This document shows, piece after piece, positions 6,355 through 15,262 of a stretch of DNA of 64,000 bases. Source of the stretch: UBA7332 sp051657165 (lineage in GTDB: Bacteria > Bacteroidota > Bacteroidia > Bacteroidales > UBA7332); assembly GCA_051657165.1 (NCBI GenBank), contig JBOFKD010000218.1:1-64000 (forward strand). Direction: 5' to 3'. The stretch's first letter is position 1, and every line of letters begins with the position of its first letter. The translations under genes and the position numbers were made by a program. Under the pieces are notes generated by a model, which had not been told where the DNA came from, searched no databases, and was given only the letters and a program-made list of their open reading frames with translations.

Positions 6355-9123
6355 ATGGATAAAAAGAGAGTTTATACTTTCGGAAATGGAAATGCCGAAG
6401 GTCGTGCGGAGATGAAAAATTTACTTGGTGGCAAAGGGGCAAACTTAGCCGAAATGAATTTAATCGGAGTTCCGGTTCCTCCCGGATTTACGATTACGAC
6501 TGAAGTTTGTACAGAATACAATCAATTAGGAAAAGATAAAGTTGTATCATACTTAAAAGCAGAAGTAGAACAATCTATAGCTCACGTAGAAGAGCTCATG
6601 AAAAGCAAATTCGGAGATAAAGAAAATCCACTTTTAGTATCGGTTCGTTCGGGGGCCCGTGTATCTATGCCGGGTATGATGGACACAGTCCTGAATCTGG
6701 GCATGAATGATGAAGTTGTTGCCGGAATTGCGAAAAAATCCGGAAACGAACGATTCGCATGGGATTCATACCGTCGTTTCGTACAAATGTACGGAGATGT
6801 TGTTCTGGGTATGAAACCGAAAAGCAAAGAAGATATTGATCCGTTCGAAGAGATCATGGAAGAACTCAAAGAGCGCAGAGGTGTAGAACTTGATACCGAA
6901 TTAACCGTTGATGATCTGAAAGAACTGGTTGCTTCCTTCAAAGTAGCCGTAAAAAATAATACAGGGAAAGAATTTCCGGAATGTCCGTGGGAACAACTAT
7001 GGGGTGCTGTTTGTGCCGTGTTTGACAGTTGGATGAATGAACGTGCCATAACATATCGCCGGATGTATCAGATTCCGGAAGAATGGGGTACAGCCGTAAA
7101 TGTTCAGGCAATGGTTTACGGAAACATGGGTATGACTTCCGGTACAGGTGTTGCCTTTACACGTGACGCATCAACCGGTGAGGATATTTTCAACGGAGAA
7201 TATCTGATTAATGCACAGGGCGAAGATGTGGTTGCCGGTATTCGCACACCGCAGCAAATTACAACGGAAGGTTCCCGTCGCTGGGCAGAACTGCAAGGTA
7301 TCAGCGAAGATGTACGTAAAGCAAAATATCCTTCACTGGAAGAAGCTCTTCCGGATTGTGCTCTTGAATTAATAGAGACACAACAACGCCTGGAGGATTA
7401 CTTCAAAGATATGCAGGATCTGGAATTTACGATTCAGAATGGCAAACTATGGTTGCTTCAGACCCGTAACGGGAAACGTACAGGAGCTGCTATGGTGAAA
7501 ATTGCAATGGATATGCTTCGTCAGGATATCATTGACGAAAAAACAGTCTTGAAGCGCATGGAACCATCAAAACTGGATGAGCTTCTTCACCCGGTATTTG
7601 ATACAAAAGCACTCAAAACATCAAAAGTGATCGCTAAAGGTCTTCCTGCATCACCGGGAGCAGCAACCGGCAAGATCGTATTCTTTGCCGATGATGCGGA
7701 GGCATGGGCAGATATGCGCAAGAAAGTGATTCTGGTACGTATTGAAACATCTCCGGAAGATTTGCGGGGCATGCATGCTGCACAAGGTATTCTTACTGCC
7801 CGTGGAGGTATGACTTCGCACGCAGCAGTAGTAGCCCGTGGTATGGGTAAATGTTGCGTTTCGGGTGCCGGAGAGATTAAAGTAGACTATAAAAACCGCA
7901 CAGTAGAGATGAGCGGTAAAACATATAAGGAGGGCGACTGGATCTCTTTAAACGGATCAACCGGCGAAGTTTTCGAAGGTAAAGTTGCTACGAAAGATGC
8001 TGAACTGGATGGCGATTTCGCAGCAGTGATGGATTTGTGTACGAAGTTTACCCGTATGGATGTACGCACGAATGCAGATACACCTCATGATGCTGAAGTA
8101 GCCCGTAAATTCGGTGCAAAAGGAATCGGACTTTGCCGTACGGAACATATGTTCTTCGAAGGTGACCGGATCAAAGCTATGCGTGAAATGATCCTTTCGA
8201 AAACAACCGAAGGACGCAAAGAGGCATTGAAGAAATTATTACCTATGCAACGTTCTGATTTCGAAGGAATCTTCCGGGCAATGAGTGGATATGGTGTTAC
8301 AATCCGTCTGCTGGATCCTCCTTTACATGAATTTGTTCCTCATCAGCTGGCAACACAGAAAGAACTGGCCGAAGAGATGGGATTGTCGCTCGAGGAAGTG
8401 AAACTGGCTTGTGACTCACTGGAAGAGTTCAATCCGATGCTTGGACATCGTGGTTGTCGTCTGGGCAATACGTATCCTGAAATTACAGAGATGCAGGCTC
8501 GTGCAATCATTGAAGCTGCTATTGCGGTTTCTGCTGAAGGAAAAGACGTTCATCCTGAAATCATGGTGCCGCTTGTTGGTATCGTTGAAGAATTGAAATA
8601 TCAGGTTGATCTGATTCATAAAACGGCAGAGATTGTATTTGCTGAGCAGGGACGCCGGGTAAGCTATAAAGTCGGAACAATGATTGAAGTTCCGCGCGCC
8701 GCACTTACCGCAGACAAAATTGCAACAATAGCTGATTTCTTCTCGTTTGGAACGAATGACCTTACTCAGATGACTTTCGGTTATTCCCGCGATGATGCAG
8801 GTAAATTCCTGAAAATATATCAGGAGAAAGGCATTCTTAAGAATGACCCGTTTGAAGTGCTGGATCAGGAAGGTGTAGGTCAGCTCATCCGTATTGCCTG
8901 TGAAAAAGGCCGCTCAACAAATCCGGATATCAAACTAGGTATTTGCGGAGAGCATGGGGGAGAGCCTTCCTCTGTCGGATTCTGTGATACGGTTAATATG
9001 AATTATGTAAGCTGTTCTCCGTTCCGTGTGCCGATTGCACGCGTAGCTGCTGCACAAGCTGCTATTAATGACATCAAACAGCCTGAAATTATAAATGCAC
9101 AAGTTAAGGTAAGTGCTATGTAA
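6355..9123 (+). CDS. ppdK: Pyruvate, phosphate dikinase
   Basis: 922 residues; PPDK interconverts pyruvate + ATP + Pi and PEP + AMP + PPi in the cytoplasm. The N-terminal nucleotide-binding domain starts with the GGKGANLAEM motif. The central swivelling phosphohistidine domain has GGMTSHAAVVARGMGKCC with the phosphorylated His489. The C-terminal TIM-barrel PEP/pyruvate domain includes GICGEHGGEPSS with the catalytic Cys864. These residues lie about 33 positions later than in the Clostridium symbiosum enzyme, so this copy is slightly longer. It stands alone between two terminators. In anaerobic Bacteroidota PPDK can act in either direction between glycolysis and PEP-based CO2 fixation. Confidence 0.97.
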   Translation: MDKKRVYTFGNGNAEGRAEMKNLLGGKGANLAEMNLIGVPVPPGFTITTEVCTEYNQLGKDKVVSYLKAEVEQSIAHVEELMKSKFGDKENPLLVSVRSGARVSMPGMMDTVLNLGMNDEVVAGIAKKSGNERFAWDSYRRFVQMYGDVVLGMKPKSKEDIDPFEEIMEELKERRGVELDTELTVDDLKELVASFKVAVKNNTGKEFPECPWEQLWGAVCAVFDSWMNERAITYRRMYQIPEEWGTAVNVQAMVYGNMGMTSGTGVAFTRDASTGEDIFNGEYLINAQGEDVVAGIRTPQQITTEGSRRWAELQGISEDVRKAKYPSLEEALPDCALELIETQQRLEDYFKDMQDLEFTIQNGKLWLLQTRNGKRTGAAMVKIAMDMLRQDIIDEKTVLKRMEPSKLDELLHPVFDTKALKTSKVIAKGLPASPGAATGKIVFFADDAEAWADMRKKVILVRIETSPEDLRGMHAAQGILTARGGMTSHAAVVARGMGKCCVSGAGEIKVDYKNRTVEMSGKTYKEGDWISLNGSTGEVFEGKVATKDAELDGDFAAVMDLCTKFTRMDVRTNADTPHDAEVARKFGAKGIGLCRTEHMFFEGDRIKAMREMILSKTTEGRKEALKKLLPMQRSDFEGIFRAMSGYGVTIRLLDPPLHEFVPHQLATQKELAEEMGLSLEEVKLACDSLEEFNPMLGHRGCRLGNTYPEITEMQARAIIEAAIAVSAEGKDVHPEIMVPLVGIVEELKYQVDLIHKTAEIVFAEQGRRVSYKVGTMIEVPRAALTADKIATIADFFSFGTNDLTQMTFGYSRDDAGKFLKIYQEKGILKNDPFEVLDQEGVGQLIRIACEKGRSTNPDIKLGICGEHGGEPSSVGFCDTVNMNYVSCSPFRVPIARVAAAQAAINDIKQPEIINAQVKVSAM

Positions 9124-9163
9124 AGATTGATTTTTCCGTGATATTTGTTATTTATAATTAGTG

Positions 9164-9207
9164 AAAAAGGAGCTGCCGGAGGTGATTGTCCGGCAAGCTC
9201 CTTTTTT
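9164..9207 (+). terminator. Rho-independent terminator of ppdK
   Basis: Stem AAAAAGGAGCTGCCGGA / TCCGGCAAGCTCCTTTTT (one mismatch or bulge), loop GGTGATTG, then T residues. Confidence 0.85.
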
Positions 9208-9251
9208 ATGGTTAAATCCTGAATAAACTTTTGATAAGTACAAAATATGTA

Positions 9252-9259
9252 TATCTTTG
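9252..9259 (+). promoter_or_regulatory. Promoter of the rnf operon
   Basis: TATCTTTG matches the -7 consensus, with TTTTG at 9229-9233 about 18 bases upstream as the -33 element. It lies 28 bases before the rseC ATG. Confidence 0.65.
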
Positions 9260-9287
9260 CGAGGATTTGCAATCTATAGATTACAAA

Positions 9288-9719
9288 ATGGATAATTATA
9301 TAGAACATCAAGGGATAGTAGTTTCTGCGAAAGGGGAAAAGTTAATAGTTCGCATTGAACAAAATTCGGCTTGTTCGGGATGTCATGCCAAAGGTGCATG
9401 TACAGCTGCCGACAGAGCTGACAAAGAAATAGAAGCCATAGCGTATGGCAATGAAGAGTTTCACGTAGGAGAGAGGGTTCTTTTACGTGGTTCTGATCAT
9501 ATAGGTAGGCAAGCGGTTCTTATAGCGTTTGTTCTGCCTTTTGTTTTAATGCTGATTCTCCTGGCATTATTTATGTATCTGTTTAACAATGAAGGTGTAG
9601 CCGGACTGGCGTCTTTGCTGTCGCTGGTGCCTTATTATATACTACTTTATTTCAAACGAAGCGTATTACAGAAGAAGTTCATATTCGAAGTACATAAGTT
9701 GAGCAAAATAAGTAACTAA
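9288..9719 (+). CDS. rseC: RseC-like regulator/accessory protein of the Rnf complex
   Basis: 143 residues from the ATG at 9288. The frame is open 57 bases further up, but that would run through the -7 box. The N-terminal domain carries the Cys cluster CSGCHAKGAC, a likely Fe-S or metal site, followed by an OB-like segment. Two membrane helices follow (about residues 79-121; AVLIAFVLPFVLMLILLALF, then one ending before YFKRS). RseC proteins accompany rsx/rnf operons and affect SoxR reduction in E. coli; their role in Bacteroidota is not settled. It is the first gene of the operon, with rnfB 12 bp downstream. Confidence 0.85.
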   Translation: MDNYIEHQGIVVSAKGEKLIVRIEQNSACSGCHAKGACTAADRADKEIEAIAYGNEEFHVGERVLLRGSDHIGRQAVLIAFVLPFVLMLILLALFMYLFNNEGVAGLASLLSLVPYYILLYFKRSVLQKKFIFEVHKLSKISN

Positions 9720-9731
9720 ATACAAATAACT

Positions 9732-10595
9732 ATGAATTTGATTTTGATTGCTGTTCTTTTATTGGGAGCAGTGGGAGCTATCGGAGCCATAATTCTTTAC
9801 TTCGTTGCACAGAAGTTTAAGGTTTATGAAGATCCACGCATTGGGCAAGTGGAAGAGGTTTTGCCGGCAGCAAACTGTGGTGGTTGTGGCTACCCGGGTT
9901 GTAAAGGTTTTGCCGAAGCTTGTGTGAAAGCGGATTCACTGGAGGGCTTATTATGTCCGGTTGGTGGAGCCGATGTAATGGGGCAAGTAGCAGGGATTCT
10001 TGGTCGTGAGGCTGTAGCCGCAGATCCAATGATTGCTGTAGTAAGATGTAACGGTACTTGTGAGAATCGTCCGCGTACGAATCAGTATGATGGAGCTACA
10101 AGTTGTGCAGTTGCTTCAGCACTTTACGGAGGTGAGACGGGTTGTTCATTTGGTTGTCACGGTCTGGGAGATTGTGTGAATGTATGTCCTTTTGATGCCA
10201 TTCATATTAATCCGGAAACTCAGTTGCCTGAGGTTGACGAAGACAAATGTACAGCTTGTGGAGCATGTGTGAAAGCTTGTCCGAAAATGATTATTGAACT
10301 TCGTAAGAAAGGTCCGAAATCACGCCGTATCTTTGTTAGTTGTGTGAACAAAGACAAAGGAGGCGTTGCGAAAAAAGCATGTAACACTGCTTGTATCGGA
10401 TGTTCGAAATGTCAGAAAGCTTGTCCGTTCGAAGCGATTACAATCTCTAACAATCTGGCTTACATCGACTATAACAAATGTCGTTTGTGTCGTAAGTGTG
10501 TGGATGTTTGTCCGACAAATGCAATCCATGAGTTAAACTTCCCACCTAAGAAGAAAGTGGAAGAGGCTCCGGCAGCAGAGACAAAAGAAAGCTAA
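9732..10595 (+). CDS. rnfB: Rnf complex subunit B (polyferredoxin)
   Basis: 287 residues, the long form seen in clostridia and Bacteroidota (the E. coli form is about 190). One N-terminal membrane anchor (about 1-26) is followed by the cluster-binding CGGCGYPGCKGFAEAC motif and then several ferredoxin-type sites, including CTACGACVKACP, CIGCSKCQKACP and CRLCRKCVDVCP. It accepts electrons from reduced ferredoxin and passes them into the membrane complex. The tail is Lys/Glu/Ala-rich. An 85-bp gap separates it from rnfC. Confidence 0.95.
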   Translation: MNLILIAVLLLGAVGAIGAIILYFVAQKFKVYEDPRIGQVEEVLPAANCGGCGYPGCKGFAEACVKADSLEGLLCPVGGADVMGQVAGILGREAVAADPMIAVVRCNGTCENRPRTNQYDGATSCAVASALYGGETGCSFGCHGLGDCVNVCPFDAIHINPETQLPEVDEDKCTACGACVKACPKMIIELRKKGPKSRRIFVSCVNKDKGGVAKKACNTACIGCSKCQKACPFEAITISNNLAYIDYNKCRLCRKCVDVCPTNAIHELNFPPKKKVEEAPAAETKES

Positions 10596-10680
10596 TCGTC
10601 CCACGGGCGAATCATTAAAGTATATAATATCGAAAAATTAAATTGCACGTAACATTGCAATTTATCTAATCCTATAAGAT

Positions 10681-12012
10681 ATGTTGAAGACATTTCGTAT
10701 TGGGGGTGTTCACCCTCCTGAAAATAAATTGTCTGCGGGGCAAAAAATCGAGGTGATCGGATTGCCTAAGCAGGTAGCGATACCATTATCGCAAAATTTA
10801 GGAGCTCCTTCGGTAGCATGCGTTGCAAAAGGTGATGAAGTGAAAGTGGGAACTATCATTGCTAAAGCCGGAGGTTTTGTCTCTTCTAATATTCATTCAT
10901 CTGTATCGGGTAAAGTAGCAAAAATCGACGAAGTGGTTGATGCTTCAGGTTACCGCCGTCCTGCCGTATTTATTGACGTAGACGGAGAAGATACATGGGA
11001 AGAATCGATTGACCGCAGCACTACACTCATCAAAGAGTGTGCACTGGCTCCGGAAGAGATCGTTAAGAAAGTAGCAGAAGCCGGAATCGTAGGTTTGGGT
11101 GGAGCAACATTCCCGACTCAGGTAAAACTATCACCTCCTCCGGGATCTAAAGCTGAAGTGCTTCTGATCAATGCTGTAGAGTGTGAACCTTATCTGACTT
11201 CTGACCATGAGCTGATGATGGAGAAAGCCGACGAGATTCTTGTGGGTGTTTCTATCCTGATGAAAGCCATAAAAGTCGACAAAGCCGTTATTGGTATCGA
11301 AAATAACAAACCTGACGCGATTCGTCTAATGAGCGAAAAGGTAAAAGGATTTGCCGGAATTTCAGTTCAGCCATTGAAAGTTCAGTATCCTCAGGGTGGA
11401 GAGAAACAGCTGATCGATGCTGTAATGGGAAGACAGGTTCCGAGCGGAGCACTTCCGATTGCTGTAGGGGCTGTTGTTCAGAATGTCGGAACGGCTTATG
11501 CTGTTTACGAAGCTGTACAAAAAAACAAACCACTTATTGAACGGGTTGTTACGGTTACCGGAAAATCGGTAGCGAAACCATCTAACTTCTTAGCTCGTCT
11601 GGGTGTGCCGGTATCTATGCTGATAGAGGCTGCAGGCGGACTACCGCAGGATACAGGTAAAGTGATCTCAGGCGGACCAATGATGGGTAAAGCTTTGACA
11701 AATATCGATGTGCCTGTTACAAAAGGTTGCTCCGGTGTTTTGATCATGCCGTCACTGGAAGCACAACGCGAAAAAATGCAAAACTGTATTCGCTGTGCGA
11801 AATGTGTGAACGTTTGTCCGATGGGCTTGGAACCTTACTTACTGATGAGTGTGGGTGAAAACGAAATGTGGGATCGTTCGGAGAAAGAGCGTGTAATGGA
11901 TTGTATCGAATGCGGATGTTGTTCGTTCACATGTCCTTCTAGCCGTCCGTTGCTGGATTATATCCGCATCAGCAAAGGTAAAGTAGGAGCAATTATAAGA
12001 AGTAGAAAATAA
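10681..12012 (+). CDS. rnfC: Rnf complex subunit C (NADH-binding)
   Basis: 443 residues, the NAD(H)/FMN module homologous to complex I subunit NuoF. The N-terminal barrel-like part opens with FRIGGVHPPENK. The nucleotide/FMN region holds GLGGATFPTQVK and the NAVECEPYLTSDHELMME segment. Two C-terminal [4Fe-4S] motifs are CIRCAKCVNVCPMGL and CIECGCCSFTCPSSRP. It is peripheral on the cytoplasmic face. It lacks the long Ala/Lys-rich C-terminal extension of proteobacterial RsxC. Confidence 0.96.
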   Translation: MLKTFRIGGVHPPENKLSAGQKIEVIGLPKQVAIPLSQNLGAPSVACVAKGDEVKVGTIIAKAGGFVSSNIHSSVSGKVAKIDEVVDASGYRRPAVFIDVDGEDTWEESIDRSTTLIKECALAPEEIVKKVAEAGIVGLGGATFPTQVKLSPPPGSKAEVLLINAVECEPYLTSDHELMMEKADEILVGVSILMKAIKVDKAVIGIENNKPDAIRLMSEKVKGFAGISVQPLKVQYPQGGEKQLIDAVMGRQVPSGALPIAVGAVVQNVGTAYAVYEAVQKNKPLIERVVTVTGKSVAKPSNFLARLGVPVSMLIEAAGGLPQDTGKVISGGPMMGKALTNIDVPVTKGCSGVLIMPSLEAQREKMQNCIRCAKCVNVCPMGLEPYLLMSVGENEMWDRSEKERVMDCIECGCCSFTCPSSRPLLDYIRISKGKVGAIIRSRK

Positions 12013-12094
12013 AAACGAAGCAGGATTCCGACGGATTGATAATAGATCCCGACGTTTCCGGGCAAAGTTTACAGCTAAAAATCAAAACAAGAAA

Positions 12095-13048
12095 ATGGAA
12101 AATAAATTTGTCGTATCACCTTCACCTCACGTACACGGCGGCGATTCTATATCGAAGAACATGTACGGTGTGCTGATAGCGCTTATTCCTGCGTTCCTTG
12201 TTTCACTCTATGCCTTTGGTCTGGGTGCACTTGTAGTAACGCTTACGTCGGTAGTGGCGTGTATGCTTTTCGAATTTCTGATTCAAAAATATCTGTTGAA
12301 AGGTGGAAAAACGCTATGCGACGGTTCTGCTGCTTTAACAGGCTTATTACTGGCATTTAACTTACCAACAAACATTCCATTATGGATTGTTATCATCGGT
12401 GCTTTAGTAGCTATCGGTGTTGGTAAAATGTCTTTCGGTGGATTAGGAAACAATATCTTCAACCCTGCTTTAGTTGGGCGTGTATTCCTTTTGATTTCAT
12501 TCCCGGTACAGATGACTACATGGCCGGTCGTGAATGCTGCTGACCGTTTCACTACCATTGATGTGGCAACCGGAGCAACTCCGCTTGCATATCTGAAAGG
12601 TGTAGCCGAAGGAAATGTAGATCTTGTGGATGCATTCACCGGTATGATTGGTGGTTCTATGGGTGAAGTCAGTGCACTGGCATTACTTCTGGGATTCGTT
12701 TATATGTTGTGGAAACGCATCATTACATGGCATGTGCCTGTTGCAGTATTTGCAGGTGTGATCATCTTCTCGTTCCTGGTAGGCGCAAATCCGCTGGAAC
12801 AACTTGTAACGGGTGGTGTTATGCTGGGGGCAATCTTCATGGCGACAGACTACGTTACATCTCCTATGACTCATAAAGGGATGCTGATTTATGGTTTCAT
12901 GATTGGTGCTATTACTATCATCATCCGTAAATTCGGAGCATATCCGGAAGGGGTGTCATTCGCAATTCTTTTGATGAATGCACTGACTCCGCTAATTAAT
13001 ACGTATTGCAAACCTAAACGTTTCGGGGAGGTTAGAAAAAATGGCTAA
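12095..13048 (+). CDS. rnfD: Rnf complex subunit D (membrane, FMN-linked)
   Basis: 317-residue polytopic membrane protein of the NqrB/RnfD family, with about nine to ten hydrophobic segments. The flavinylation motif is TGATPL with Thr162 as the likely site of phosphodiester-linked FMN (SGAT in many homologues). It opens with the typical SPSPHVHGGDS segment. The stop overlaps the rnfG start by 8 bp, indicating translational coupling. Confidence 0.95.
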   Translation: MENKFVVSPSPHVHGGDSISKNMYGVLIALIPAFLVSLYAFGLGALVVTLTSVVACMLFEFLIQKYLLKGGKTLCDGSAALTGLLLAFNLPTNIPLWIVIIGALVAIGVGKMSFGGLGNNIFNPALVGRVFLLISFPVQMTTWPVVNAADRFTTIDVATGATPLAYLKGVAEGNVDLVDAFTGMIGGSMGEVSALALLLGFVYMLWKRIITWHVPVAVFAGVIIFSFLVGANPLEQLVTGGVMLGAIFMATDYVTSPMTHKGMLIYGFMIGAITIIIRKFGAYPEGVSFAILLMNALTPLINTYCKPKRFGEVRKNG

Positions 13049-13628
13049 GTTAGAATCTACATTTTTAAACATGGTACTGGTACTGACTGCCATTACCTGT
13101 ATCGCTGCCGCAGCCTTAGGCGGGGTTTATAAATTAACCGAAGAGCCTATCAAGCAATCCAATCTGGCTAAACAGATCAATGCGATCAAAGCGGTTTGTC
13201 CTCCTTTCAACAATGACCCGATGGCTGATAAAATCGAATCGAAACTTCCTGACGGAACTATCGTGATGATTTATCCTGCAAAAGAAGACGGGAAACTGGT
13301 AGGTGCAGCTGTTGAAACTTCTACTATGAAAGGTTTCAGCGGACTGATTAAATTAATGGTTGGTTTCAATGCGGACGGTTCTATTAAAAACTATGCCGTA
13401 CTTCAGCATGCTGAAACACCGGGATTAGGATCGAAAATGCAGGAATGGTTCAGCAACACTGAGAAACCGGGACAAAGCATTATCGGTAAAAATCCGGGAG
13501 TAAATAAAATGACTGTTTCGAAAGACGGAGGTGAGGTAGATGCTATTACAGCAGCTACGATCAGTTCAAGAGCATTTCTGGATGCTGTGCAGCGTGGTTA
13601 TGATGCAGTTAAGGACCAATTAAAATAA
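13041..13628 (+). CDS. rnfG: Rnf complex subunit G (FMN-binding)
   Basis: 195 residues with one N-terminal membrane helix and an extracytoplasmic FMN-binding domain. Covalent FMN would attach at Thr173 in DAITAATISS, the equivalent of the S/T-G-A-T motif. The segment ETPGLGSKMQ is typical of the family. It overlaps rnfD by 8 bp and is followed by rnfE after 7 bp. Confidence 0.95.
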   Translation: MAKLESTFLNMVLVLTAITCIAAAALGGVYKLTEEPIKQSNLAKQINAIKAVCPPFNNDPMADKIESKLPDGTIVMIYPAKEDGKLVGAAVETSTMKGFSGLIKLMVGFNADGSIKNYAVLQHAETPGLGSKMQEWFSNTEKPGQSIIGKNPGVNKMTVSKDGGEVDAITAATISSRAFLDAVQRGYDAVKDQLK

Positions 13629-13635
13629 TAAGACT

Positions 13636-14223
13636 ATGAGTAAGATTAAGATATTGACTAACGGATTGATTAAAGAGAATCCGGTATTCGTTTTGCTTTT
13701 AGGAATGTGTCCGACGTTAGGTACAACTTCTTCTGCCATCAATGGTATGGGGATGGGACTTGCTACTGCATTCGTTTTGATTTGTTCAAACCTGGTAGTA
13801 TCTCTTGTTAAGAATCTGATTCCGGACAAAGTACGTATTCCTGCTTTTATTGTGATCATTGCAACATTCGTGACAATCGTACAATTCTGTATGCAGGCTT
13901 ACCTGCCTTCTTTGTATGAAAGTTTAGGGTTGTTTATTCCGCTTATCGTTGTAAACTGTGTGGTATTAGGGCGTGCTGAAGCATTTGCTGCTAAAAACAC
14001 ACCAATTGACTCAGCTATCGACGGTTTGGGTATGGGACTTGGATTTACACTGGCACTTACTATTCTGGGTGGTGTGCGTGAATTCCTGGGAACAGGTAAA
14101 ATCTTTGATCTTTCGATCTTCCCTGAAGGATACGGAGCTTTGGTATTCGTACTGGCACCGGGGGCATTCCTTGCATTGGGGTATCTGATTGCAATTATCA
14201 ACAAGTTAAAAGCTAAGAACTAA
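13636..14223 (+). CDS. rnfE: Rnf complex subunit E
   Basis: 195-residue integral membrane protein with about six helices, paralogous to RnfA (NqrD family). The N-terminal segment NPVFVLLLGMCPTLGTTSSA is diagnostic, and the half-membrane Cys in GMCP matches the Cys that coordinates the intramembrane Fe-S centre with RnfA. rnfA begins 5 bp downstream. Confidence 0.95.
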   Translation: MSKIKILTNGLIKENPVFVLLLGMCPTLGTTSSAINGMGMGLATAFVLICSNLVVSLVKNLIPDKVRIPAFIVIIATFVTIVQFCMQAYLPSLYESLGLFIPLIVVNCVVLGRAEAFAAKNTPIDSAIDGLGMGLGFTLALTILGGVREFLGTGKIFDLSIFPEGYGALVFVLAPGAFLALGYLIAIINKLKAKN

Positions 14224-14228
14224 GAATT

Positions 14229-14801
14229 ATGGAATATATAATGATATTTATCGCAGCAGTATTCGTAAACAACGTTGTACTGTCGCAATTCTTAGGTATT
14301 TGTCCTTTCCTGGGTGTATCCAAAAAGGTTGATACCGCTATGGGGATGGGTGCTGCCGTAGCTTTCGTTATGACGATTGCAACCATCGTAACCTTCTTAA
14401 TGCAGAAGTATTTGCTGGAACCGTTCGATTTAGGCTTCATGCAAACAATTACTTTCATTCTGGTAATCGCATCGCTTGTACAGATGGTAGAGATCATTCT
14501 GAAGAAAGTTTCTCCTCCGCTTTATCAGGCTTTAGGAGTATTCCTTCCACTGATCACAACAAACTGTGCGATCCTTGGGGTAGCAATCCTTGTTCACCAG
14601 AAAGATCTTTCATTGCTTAGTTCTGTGATCTATGCAATCTCTACAGCTATCGGTTTTGGTCTTGCTCTTGTATTGTTCGCAGGTATCCGCGAGCAATTAA
14701 GCCTTACTAAATTGCCGAAAGCAATGCAGGGAACACCTATTGCTCTTCTGACAGCAGGCCTTCTGGCTCTTGCTTTCATGGGATTCGCAGGTATTGCATA
14801 A
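14229..14801 (+). CDS. rnfA: Rnf complex subunit A
   Basis: 190-residue membrane protein with about six helices, NqrE family. The diagnostic NNVVLSQFLGICPFLGVSKK is near the start, with the Cys that pairs with RnfE at the intramembrane cluster. It is the last gene of the operon and ends 16 bp before a strong terminator. The full set B, C, D, G, E, A is present and intact, so a functional ion-pumping ferredoxin:NAD oxidoreductase is expected. Na+ versus H+ cannot be told from the sequence read here. Confidence 0.96.
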   Translation: MEYIMIFIAAVFVNNVVLSQFLGICPFLGVSKKVDTAMGMGAAVAFVMTIATIVTFLMQKYLLEPFDLGFMQTITFILVIASLVQMVEIILKKVSPPLYQALGVFLPLITTNCAILGVAILVHQKDLSLLSSVIYAISTAIGFGLALVLFAGIREQLSLTKLPKAMQGTPIALLTAGLLALAFMGFAGIA

Positions 14802-14817
14802 GACACTCCTTATCATA

Positions 14818-14862
14818 AAAAAAACCGCGGGAAAGACGAAAGTCTTTTTCGCGGTTTTTTAT
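14818..14862 (+). terminator. Rho-independent terminator of the rnf operon
   Basis: AAAACCGCGGGAAAGAC / GTCTTTTTCGCGGTTTT with a GAAA tetraloop and trailing T residues. Confidence 0.9.
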
Positions 14863-14959
14863 TTAAGTATATATTATTTCTCGCTGGAGTATTCTGTCAT
14901 CTTTATCTAAATCAGGTGTAGACTGTTACTGGAAACGCTTGTTTGTGACAGAACGAACA

Positions 14960-15167
14960 TAAATCTGAGCTTCAATAACCGTATATATTAGTACGTAGAA
15001 ACGGGGAATTAGGAATTACATACGGTTGCTTTAGTTCGTTTAACCGTATCTTTTAGATTTCCGATGCGCATCGGAATTATACCCCATGCGCATCGGAAAT
15101 CTAAATCAACCGTATCTTGTAACTAAACCATCCTTATATATAAAACAATTCCTCCTTTATTCCGGCT
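14960..15167 (-). repeat. Interspersed intergenic repeat, copy A
   Basis: On the minus strand this reads as the same element as 36030-36235 and 51491-51775. It has AAAGGAGGAATT, a T/A-rich stretch, GGATGGTTTAGTTAC, AGATACGGTTGATTTA, a palindrome array, a second GATACGGTT followed by GAACTAAA, then AATATATACGGT. The array has two units, CCGATGCGCATCGG (15061-15074) and CCCATGCGCATCGG (15083-15096), 22 bp apart. In this copy the array sits inside a 20-bp inverted repeat beginning TTTAGATTTCC. It follows the terminator of the minus-strand efflux operon. No coding potential was seen. The remainder of 14863-15203 holds nothing else recognised. Confidence 0.75.
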
Positions 15168-15203
15168 AATAAATATGTATATTATTTTTCGTTTGTACTG
15201 ATC

Positions 15204-15245
15204 ATAAAAAAAAGCCGCCCGAACTTTAGTCCGAAGCGGCTTTTC
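15204..15245 (-). terminator. Rho-independent terminator of the efflux operon
   Basis: Stem AAAAGCCGC / GCGGCTTTT with an internal arm. On the minus strand it is followed by a run of eight T. It lies 18 bp after the last permease gene. Confidence 0.85.
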
Positions 15246-15262
15246 CCGATTGTTACTGATTG

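Noticed and set aside
6582..7049. Long open frame antisense to ppdK
   Set aside because: It is Ser/Thr-rich shadow coding opposite a strongly conserved enzyme and has no gene-like features.
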